In this document: one piece after another, positions 51,640 through 60,099 of the stretch
How the letters are laid out: every line of letters starts with the position of its first letter
Numbering within the stretch: the stretch's first letter is position 1
Assembly: GCA_033064195.1 (NCBI GenBank)
Contig: JARBJD010000398.1
Location: 1 to 61,831 of the forward strand
Length of the DNA stretch: 61,831 nucleotides
From: Blattamonas nauphoetae
Lineage: Eukaryota; Preaxostyla; Oxymonadida
Direction of reading: 5' to 3'
Notes under the pieces: generated by a model
Told to the model about the DNA's origin: nothing
Seen by the model: the letters and a program-made list of their open reading frames with translations, nothing else
Databases searched by the model: none
Program-made: the position numbers and the translations under genes

Positions 51640-52860
51640 GTGACATCTCACCGTCTTCTCTCACCAATTACACACACTCTCGTCATCAACATCGATCGAA
51701 CGTGGAAACAGAAAGTTGAGGAGCAGGCCGAGGAGAGAGATGTGAAGGCAGAAGAGCCAACAATCAAGAAAGATCCAGCTAAGATGGAACAAACAGCTGA
51801 ACAGGCAATCTCAAGCAATACCTCCCCACACACTTCAAACCATCACTCGTCACAATCACATGTCCTCACCCTCCCCACCCCACACTCACATCCGTCACTT
51901 CTCCATCTACTCACACTTCAGTCTCCCCGCACTTTATGAATTTTTCGTCGGTGGCTGCGTCTATCCCGTCGTCCTCTCTCTCCCTCCTTCCATTCGTCGC
52001 CTGCACAAAAGATTCGACAACAATCACTTCTCGTCTCGCTTTCTCTTCGATCTGGGGGCAGTGGTGTGTCAGCTGGAGGAGACACTTCTGGATGATGTGC
52101 GAGTGTGTTCATCTCTCCTTTTTCATCTCTCTTCTTCTTAAGTACGTCACATTCCTCCGTTTGGACATCGACACATCTCATCTTCCTCCGTCGCATCATC
52201 TGACCCAACCCCTCCCACGACTCTCGTCACAATCCCTCCAGCCGTGAAGTCTAAATTCCTCGTCTCACTTGTTCTACTCTTCTCTCCCTCGTCCCCCCCA
52301 CGAATGTCGACCATAACATGCTCTTCTTCCTCTTTGCCACCAACAGTCTGTTCATGCCTTGATCTCATCAATCTTGATCTCACCCTTTCTCCTTCTCTGT
52401 CCAGCAGTTTGAAGATCGTTCCTACAGCCGATCTAAATCCTGTTCCAGTCTCGAAAAGTGTGTCGTCATCCATTGTTGTCTTTGTCGAAAGGCAACTACC
52501 GCATGGTAATGTGGGGCTTGCAGAATGGTTACGATCGTTTGAGGGCGAGAGGAGGAGTGGAGAGAGAATGTTGTGGGGTGGTCGTCTGTCGCGAGGACTG
52601 GTTGTGGATGCGGAAAGTGTCGAGCTGCGGGTCGAGTTGGGGGACTGGCGGAAATCTCGTTGGAACAGTGTCGATCTGGATTGTGAGTGGGTTCTTCGAT
52701 GCTGTGTTTAAGAGGAGTGTGGCGGAGGTAGGACTGAGGGCTGTTTGAGAAGAGATGCAGAGAGCGGAGAGGATGGTCGGATTCGGGACGGATGAATGAA
52801 GATGTGGGAGGATGAGAACAGAATCGTGAACATACCATCTCCCGATGTTTGATGTCATAT
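51640..52860 (+). other. Exon-like and low-complexity sequence, unresolved
   Basis: Several short + strand frames have coding-like stretches (EEQAEERDVKAEEPTIKKDP at ~51.73 kb; DLINLDLTLSPSLSSSLKIV at ~52.37 kb; NYRMVMWGLQNGYDRLRARG at ~52.5 kb) separated by Ser/Pro-rich sequence. They may continue the preceding gene or be separate captured fragments. No complete model can be supported. Confidence 0.3.
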
Positions 52861-53300
52861 TCAGGTTAAGATAGATCTAAAAACAACAACGAAGGAACAG
52901 TACGATTAAAATCGAGATTAGCTGACGATTGATTGTTCCATCTTTTAGTTTGTTTATACATGTTTCGACTTCGTGTGAGATAAAGATCCATAGGAACTCT
53001 AGAGAGAAACAAAGTTGGAAAACCAGTGAAGAAGCACAATGTGTGTGAGATTACTTCTTCTTTCCAGATCAATCTCTTCTGTTTTGTCAGCCATTCTGGA
53101 CATGATTAAAATAATGGGCCAGATCTTTTGATCCTCTCACAAACCCTTCTTCATTGACTTTGCTCTTTAACAAACAGTTCTTGAAGATGAAAGCAATAGT
53201 TTTTGAAAAAAATGAAAATACAAAAATATTCAAGGGGGGGATTGAACCAACAACCCCTGTTCGTACATTTAGTAATTTAGTCGTACATTTAGCAAAGCCC

Positions 53301-53969
53301 CTTCTTCTCATCGGTACAACTGGCTAAAGTGAGAGCTGCTTCCCTAAATCGAAGTGTTTGTGTGGTCGCATTGTGTATCTCACTGTCTTTTCTTTCCATC
53401 TGTTTTAGATCAGTGAACGTAAGTTGATCGCATGGCTGCGTCAAATGAGAGGACGCAGGCGGGAACGAAAAGAGAATGATGTTATTGACCGCGAGGTTTG
53501 TCTTAATGTCGCTTGTTTTATGGATTTCTAGGTTATCTGCGAGCAGAACAGCGGTATTCTCCAACAAACCTTGTTGAATCCGAACAGATCGAACATGAGG
53601 AATGAAATGATCATTGATCCAATGATGATATTGATCGGCTTGAATCAGTCCACTGGAACTAACGTTGACATTCGCATCAATATTGCCTTTTTTGACTTCG
53701 GGGAGGACTTTTGGATCTAGTTTCTCCGCCTTGACAACAATCAGTGGTTTGACAGGCTGACCTTGAAACAGAATACAAGCAAGCATCCCTGTCACCTTTT
53801 TGCTGGAACTATCCTTAAACTTTGGGTTTGCGGTTTCTTTATTCACAACAACTTTTTTTGTTCCAACCGATGGTGCCTTTCTCAGGAGGCTTTCATCACA
53901 ATTAAAGACAAGGCGTGGATGGACGCCGACCACAGACTGTTGAAGGCGTGCTTTGTATTTTCGTATCAT
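53301..53969 (-). pseudogene. Pogo/Tigger transposase DDE core
   Basis: The minus-strand frame from ATG 53969. It has the pogo-type DDE_1 signatures: FNCDES (Asp 25), LLADNLEIHK (Asp 145) and SHLTQPCDQ (Asp 181), with the PPASSHLTQP block typical of the CENP-B/Tigger/pogo group. The residues before Asp 25 are too few for the usual N-terminal CENP-B/HTH DNA-binding region, and none is found in the ~300 bp between this ATG and the element end. The C-terminal continuation lies at 49679-49450 beyond an inserted element. The acidic triad is present, but the gene is split and N-truncated. Confidence 0.82.
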
Positions 53970-54365
53970 TTTCTACTGTAGTCGAGATCTTGAACTTTCC
54001 ATTTGTTTTTGCGACTGTTCGTTTTAACGTCTTTTTATGTTTGTTCTATTTTCCATAAAAATGGTTGAAAAAGAGAGAAAACGAAGTGCCGGAAAAGTGA
54101 AGTGGCTGATCATTTTAACTGCAGGCTGATCACCAACGGATTGGGATAAAAATCATCTCGGATACCGAAGGAAAAGTCAGTCAAAAAATGAGCAACATTT
54201 GTTTTTACAAACGCACCATAGTGTGTTGCAACATTTCATTGAGAATCACACCTTTATCTTTCATGTCTTCGTTTCAATAGTCGATGCTGAACATTAAATG
54301 ACTCATGTGTGAAGCTGTACAGACTCACGGAATGAGACGAATGTTGGACACGTCATATCAGAAAG

Positions 54366-55812
54366 ATGAATACAGACGCCTCGACAAGCCTTCAAAGCAT
54401 AAAGAGACATGATCGTTGGTCAATTACAAATTGTGCGTGGGAGGCCATTTGTGCGCTTTGGCCGACAAATCCGGATGATCTTGTTCTTCACCTGGTTACG
54501 AGGAGTGATAAGTGTCCATCTGTACTCGCTTCCCTTCAGAAGTCACAAAGAGGTTTGATACGAGTCGTTTTTTCATTTTTTGTTCGATAATTGCATTTAG
54601 AGAAAGAGATGAATCTGCTTGGAGATCTGCTAGATATTCGTCAAAAGAGTAAGATAGATGCCTTGGATATTGAGTCGGTTTTGGCTGCCAACTACACTTT
54701 GGAAGAGATGTGTGTGGCTGGATACAATAAAACAAGGAGCCAATACGTATCTGCACAGATGCACAAACATGAAGGTCGATACATGAGAGACAAAAAACAG
54801 TACCTCCACCATCTCACGCATCTCGAAAGATAGACGAACCTCTTTTCCAAGAATTCATCTTCGATCACTCCAGCGAATCGTCGCAGGTGCAGCAATTGCG
54901 AAAGCAAGATCCGTCAAACTGGATGCTTGAACGAAAGATAAGTCAACCAACACGAGAAATCTGGAGAAAATTAGGAGATGAAACTGGGATACAGATTGGG
55001 GACAGCACTTTTTGTAGGTTGACGACCAAACTGAAACCAGCAAAAGCAAGAACAGATATTCGCCCACAATGCCTTCGATGAAGGGAGGCTCAACAAGAGT
55101 TAAGCCTTCTCCCCGAGGAAAGTGATGAAAAGCGATTAAGGAAATAAGGAAGAACCTAGAGACAAACCAGTTTCTGATAATTGCGGATTTTTAAGAGAAT
55201 TGGAAAGTGCCGATTGCTAAAGTGGAATCGCAAAATGAGTTCTTTAACAAGCAGCAACTTTCTGATCTCGCGTTTGTCGTGCACTACAGGAATGAGGAAG
55301 GTCAAGATGACAAACAAGTATTTCTATATGTATCAGAAGGTCTAAATCACAATGCGTCGTATGTGATTGAAGCGTTGGAACAGATGTTGGAAGATTCTTT
55401 GTTTTATCATGCCCAAGTCTTGTATTTTTCATCGGACTGTGGACCCCATTTTCGTAACAAACAGTTTCAATGCTACTTCCTTTCAGACATTCCCACTCTC
55501 AACCCCGCTATTTCCACATTCATTTACTACTACTTCGAACATCATGGTAAAAACAACTGCGATGCAGAATTTGGTTCTATGACGAAGACACTGCACAACC
55601 ACCCTCCCGACAGACCGATCGAAACGTGTTCAAGATTTGTTGAATATTTCTCGAGTATACCTCATTCACCAGACTCAAGAAAGGTGCAGTTTGTCGAATT
55701 CCAACCATCATTTGCCTCAGAGTCACTGATTAGGGTTTTAGGGTTAGATCAGCACTCGGTCGCTCGCACCTTCATCTTCCAGTTGTGCGCTGAAAACTTG
55801 ACATTGTTGTGA
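54366..55812 (+). pseudogene. DDE-type transposase (DFK / GPHFR / HGK signature)
   Basis: Starts 72 bp after the Tigger element. Exon 1 54366-54552 (SITNCAWEAICALWPTNPDD), a 48-bp intron GTTTGA...ATTTAG (54553-54600), then EKEMNLLGDLLDIRQKSKID ... HHLTHLER. A frame change follows near 54.83 kb (DPSNWMLERKISQPTREIW), then another before ADF at 55186, where a TAA replaces the Lys expected in the DFKEN block. From 55195 the frame is open: FFNKQQLSDLAFVVHYRNEE, SSDCGPHFRNKQF and FEHHGKNNCDAEFG. I have seen the DFKEN, SDxGPHFR and HGKxxxDxxFG blocks together in proteins annotated from fungi, oomycetes and animals; I take them as an RNase-H-fold transposase. The superfamily name is uncertain. Confidence 0.6.
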
Positions 55813-55953
55813 GATCAATTGTATCAACCTTCATGACAGATTTTCTCTTATTGCAGTTTCTTTTTAGAAAAGTCTGTTTGATCCACCCATATCTTTATTC
55901 CAACCGTTTCCCCAATTCTTTCAAATTTCATCAACCAGAAAGAAAGGCGTGAA

Positions 55954-57953
55954 ATGCACTATCAAGTTAAGGAAAAAGAAAGGTGTGACTTCATTTCCCT
56001 CACAGTCTGTCTCATCTACTGCAATCATCCTCTCAAAAAAACGTCGACGTAGAATGAAACAGTTCAGATTTCATGGTATGCTTTTTGGTGTTTTGATCAT
56101 GTATCTGTTGGCTGACCCCACATTTTCAAATTGAATACGTAGATGTTGCCGCTCGTCGAGCTCAGGCCATTGCAGAAGAGGAAGAAGAATCTATCGTTCC
56201 TCCTCCGTCTACTCCTAAGTCCCAACAGTCCCGCATGCTGTTTGCCCTATCTACTCCAACGCGACAAACGCCCCAACGAGTCAAGACTGAGGATAAGGTC
56301 GAGAAGATGCTCCGCAACCAGATGAGCGGAGCAGTGAATCCAGGCGAGATCACGTATTCCATAGAAGAATCTACAACGATGAGTGAAGAGAAAACCCAAC
56401 CTTCCTCATTATTGAACAAGGATGTTCAAGCATCACCTTTTGTTTGTGCTCTCAGTAAAATTGAGTCCTGGAGAGCGGGCCGTCCTGTTACATTTTCTGA
56501 AGATGAAATTGCCAGATATCTCGCCTTTGTGGAGGGGATTCCTGAAAAGGAGACAAAAGAGGAAGAACACAAGACTGTCAAGAAGAGGAACGACAAGCAG
56601 GAAGAATCAAGAAAGAAACAGATGAAGAAGAAGAGGAGAACCCGCCAAGAGACAACCGATGATTCAACTGAGTCGGACATTCAAGAGGAAGTCATCGAAA
56701 AGGTGAAAAGACCGCATTCAGCACAAACGTCAGATGACAGCGATGACAGTTGGACGGAACCAGAAGCACCGAAACGACCGAGCCTGATAAAAAAGACAAA
56801 ACCAAAGGTTGCCTCAATCACTGCCCAGCTTGATGACATCACCGACGAAGCGACAGAAATACAGAAAGCGACGTCACTTGAAGAAGCGTTGATTAATCAA
56901 TGGTCGAACCTGTCATCTGTGAATGAAACGTCACAACAAAGTCTCGATCGAGAGGCTGAATGGCTGAAGATCTACAACAATCACAGACGAATCATTTCAA
57001 GGTTCACCCCACCAGTTCCGGAACAGTCAGACAATCCATCACTTTCAAGACCTTTCAATCAGAACCAAGGGCCAACACACCTTCACACTTTCTTGCGGAC
57101 TGTTTCTTCGGAAGATCTGGCAAACCCCCAAGCTCACACTCTCCCATATAGTCTTGAGACCCAGGAGAACCATCGCTGGGTCTACCGTCTCTTAAAAGAC
57201 TTTGCAGACGCGATGGAACTCGAATCTGTGCTTCCCCTTGAATGTAATGTGGTGAAGCAGTTCATATACGTTCTGGGGATCAATGATTTGGTGTCTGTTG
57301 CCTCACTAGACTCGACAGTTCGATGTGCGCTTGGTGTTCTTGATTCACTGCATCGAGGTGGACCAACTCCACAAGCAATCCATTCTGCCATCTCTGACTC
57401 CGTCAACCTCGTCAAAAAAACAAAACTGACTCCAGACGTATCCATTGGGAAACCTCCTCTCATTGCTTCGGATCTCCACACAATCATTGCCCATATCCCT
57501 GACTGCATCCCAGAAAAGACCTTTGAAGCCAGCCTCTTCCTGTTTTCTCTTTCGACAGGCGCGCGTGCCTCGACATGTGCAGCAATCGAATTGAAAGACA
57601 TCGAGAGAATCGTCTGTCTAAAGGGCTCATCAGTACTTCTGATTACTATTCGTCTGCGAAAGATGAAAGGTTATCACGTTCAGGATTCTGTTGTTACTGT
57701 GGAGGGTGACATATTTGCATATAGCAACTTGAATGTTGTTTACTGGCTCCAACAACACTTGGTTCAACGTTTCGGGCTGTCACTTACAAGCAGAGATGAA
57801 TGGGAACAGCATTGGAATCTGGGAGAGAGGATCTGGCCAATTGGACCAGATGCTATGACTGTCCGCTTACAAAACCGGGCATTCCAAGCCGGTTTCAATC
57901 GACAATACTTTGGGTTTCACAGTCTTCGAAGTGGTTTTCTCAAAAATGGCTGA
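55954..57953 (+). CDS. Tyrosine recombinase (Crypton-like), copy 1, three exons
   Basis: Exons 55954-55982 (29 nt), 56053-56075 (23 nt) and 56143-57953 give a 620-residue frame starting MHYQVKEKERMKQFRFHDVA. Introns are 70 bp (GTGTGA...GTAG) and 67 bp (GTATGC...GTAG); copy 2 has the same exon lengths and phases. The middle is acidic/Lys-rich and disordered (KKQMKKKRRTRQ). The C-terminal ~300 residues are a phage-integrase-type catalytic domain: an N-terminal helical core (TQENHRWVYRLLKDFADAME), LFSLSTGARAST with the first catalytic Arg at 57564, and FGFHSLRSGF with the His-x-x-Arg at 57918-57929. The frame stops five residues later, before the catalytic Tyr, so it is probably inactive or has an unseen last exon. 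No reverse transcriptase is nearby, which favours Crypton or a domesticated recombinase over a retroelement. Confidence 0.8.
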
Positions 57954-58105
57954 GATTGATTTATTTTCATTTATTCAGAAAAAGGAGTTCAGTCGTCACT
58001 TTAAGTTGAATCATTTTGAAAGATTTGTTCGATCAACCCATACTAAAATCTCGACCGTTTTCACTCCCATCCCCAAAGTTCAAAATCGAAAAACGAATCA
58101 GTGAA
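57954..58105. promoter_or_regulatory. Duplicated upstream flank between the two recombinase genes
   Basis: The last ~90 bp before copy 2 resemble the flank before copy 1 (55870-55950), including GTTYGATCMACCCATA and a CCGTTT motif. It is probably the promoter region, duplicated with the gene. Copy 1's 3' end runs directly into it. Confidence 0.5.
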
Positions 58106-60003
58106 ATGCATTTTCAAGTTCGAGACAAGGAAACGTTTGAATATTATCCGATTTAGCTCATCACTTCGTGCATACTTGACATTGTTTCTTTTTGCTGTTC
58201 AGAAGAAGGCAGTTCCACCATGTCGGTATGTCGATGTCTTGATCGATCATTCTTGTGATTATATCCGTCCATTTTCAAATTTGAATTGCAGACCTTGCTA
58301 CAAGTCAGAAAAGGGCAAGAGAAGAAATTCAAATGTTGATTGACCCTCCACCACCAGAACCACGAACCCCGCCGCCAGAAAGATCACTGCTGCTTCAAGC
58401 CCTGTTAACACCATCCCGCGCCACGCCTAAACGTTCCAAGACAGCAGAAAAGGCAGAAGAGAGACTTCGAAGTGAGATGAGTGGCGCTCTGCACCCTGGC
58501 ATCATCACATACTCCATGGACGAGCCACAAGAAACAGGACAAGACCAGACACAATCACCTGGAATCTTGAATGATTCGGTCACCTCCTCTCCGTACGTCT
58601 GCGCCCTGTTCAAGATCGAGAGATGGAGGGCAGGTCGTCCGGTCTCTTTCAGTGAGGAGGAGATGTCCAGATATCTTGCATTTGTGGAGGAGATTCCTGA
58701 AATCGTGACAAAAGAGAAAGCACACAAGACTGTCAAGAAGATCAGCGACAAGCATCAAGAACCAAGAAAGAAACAGACAAAGAAGAAGAAGAGAACGCGC
58801 CGCGAGACATCGGATGATTCCACAGACTCTGAACTGCTCGAAGAATCCATCCACAAAGTAAAAAGACTTCACTCGCATCACAGTGCAGATGACGATGATG
58901 AGAGCTGGTCGGACACAGAAAAGCCGAAGAGGTCCAACAAGAAAAGAAATCTACAACCAGAAACTCCTCCAGTTGTTGTTGTGAATGAAGAGGGCAGAAA
59001 GGATTCTACAGACAGCACCGCACTTGAAGAAGCAATCATTCAACCATGGAAAAGCCTCAGATCTGAAAACGACCGTCCTCCACACAATCCCGATCAAGAA
59101 GCTGAATGGAATGAAATTTACAAGAATCACAGACGAATCATTTCAAGGATCACCCCACCAGTTCCAGAACAATCCGACAATCCATCACTCTCAAGACCAT
59201 TCAATCAGAACCAAGGGCCAACACGCCTTCACACTTTCCTCACCAAAGTTTCTATCGATCAACTCAAAAATCCACAAGCACATGCAGTTCCTTTCAGTCC
59301 AGAAACTCAGGAGAACCATCGCTGGATCTATCGAATGTTGAAAGACTTTGGAGACGCATCCAATCTTGATTCCGTCCTTCCTCTTCAAGAAACAGTTGTG
59401 CGGGAGTTCATTTATGCTCTTGGGATCAACGATCTTGTTTGTATCCCAGCCCTCGATTCAACAATCCGCGGCGGCTTGGTCGCCCTTGATACTCTTCATC
59501 GGGGTGAACGGACACCAGACAACATCCGCATTGCCATCGCTCAGACGATCAGCCTTGTCAAAGAAGAGAATGAAATTCCTGACTTCTCCATCGGAAAACC
59601 GCCACTCCTCGCAACGGATCTTCACAAGATCCTGTCCCAAATTCCCGATTGTATTCCTGAAAAGCCGTTTGAGTGCAGCCTTTTCTTGTTTTCCTTGTGT
59701 ACTGGTGCTCGTGCTTCAACATGCGCTGCCGTTGCTCTCAAAGATATAGAACGAATTGTCTGCCTTCGAGACAGCTCCGTACTCCTAATCACCCTCCGCT
59801 TGCGAAAGATGAAGGGCCACCACGCTCAAGATACTGTTGTTACACTTGAGGGTGATGTCTTCGCATCCAGCTGTCTCAACGTTGTCTATTGGTTGCAACA
59901 GCATCTTCTTCAACGTTTCGGACTTTCGCTGACTCGCCGAGATGAGTGGGATCAAACATGCTCACTGGACGAGAAGATCTGGCTTCTCGGTCCCGATGCC
60001 ATG
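58106..60003 (+). pseudogene. Tyrosine recombinase (Crypton-like), copy 2, cut off by telomere
   Basis: Exons 58106-58134 (29 nt), 58203-58225 (23 nt) and from 58292; introns 68 bp (GTTTGA...TTCAG) and 66 bp (GTATGT...TGCAG). The N-terminus MHFQVRDKETRRQFHHVDLA parallels copy 1. The rest aligns throughout: RRIISRITPPVPEQSDNPSL, FLFSLCTGARASTCAAVALK, LRLRKMKGHHAQDTVVTLEG, IWLLGPDAM. At the codon after GPDAM, about 26 codons before the His-x-x-Arg block of copy 1, the sequence changes to TAGGGTTAGGG. The catalytic His, second Arg and Tyr are therefore missing. The open frame continues 26 codons into the telomere as Arg-Val repeats, which is not genuine protein. Confidence 0.85.
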
Positions 60004-60058
60004 AGTAGGGTTAGGGTTAGGGTTAGGGTTAGGGTTAGGGTTAGGGTTAGGGTTAGGG

Positions 60059-60099
<41 letters not shown>

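Larger units (their letters stand above)
49680..53300. mobile_element. 3.6 kb DNA transposon with 8-bp target duplication
   Basis: The ends GGGCTTTGCTAAATGTACGA... and its reverse complement; inverted similarity extends about 130 bp inward with an internal direct repeat of GCTAAATGTACGA. Flanked by CTTCTTCT at 49672-49679 and 53301-53308. It interrupts the Tigger transposase gene exactly, so insertion is certain. An 8-bp duplication fits hAT, Merlin, KDZ or Mutator-like groups; the ends do not decide, and I recognise no transposase inside. The interior holds exon-like + strand sequence (50.8-51.6 kb) and a small minus-strand Lys-rich frame (50.0-50.4 kb). It is probably non-autonomous and possibly carries captured host gene pieces. 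Confidence 0.82.
48058..54294 (-). mobile_element. Pogo/Tigger-like DNA transposon with nested insertions
   Basis: The ends ATGTTCAGCATCG... (48058) and ...CGATGCTGAACAT (54294) are inverted copies flanked by TA (48056-48057 and 54295-54296), the Tc1/mariner/pogo target. The terminal repeats are about 170 bp once insertions in the left one are discounted (left 48058 to ~49324, right ~54124-54294). The minus strand carries a DDE transposase near the right end. Three insertions are recognisable: 48134-49062, 49141-49308 and 49680-53300. Without them the element would be about 1.5 kb. It is non-functional as it stands because its transposase gene is split and lacks the usual N-terminal DNA-binding domains. 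Confidence 0.82.

Noticed and set aside
57914-57978. A 65-bp intron (GTTTCA...TTCAG) at the 3' end of recombinase copy 1
   Set aside because: It would remove the HSLRSGF block, which matches the essential His-x-x-Arg motif of tyrosine recombinases, so the unspliced reading is preferred.
55954-60003. Tyrosine-recombinase retrotransposon (DIRS-like) instead of Crypton
   Set aside because: No reverse transcriptase or RNase H region was recognised near either copy; left as an unlikely alternative.
60004-60081. Arg-Val repeat C-terminus of the second recombinase frame
   Set aside because: Translation of telomere repeats, not part of the protein.
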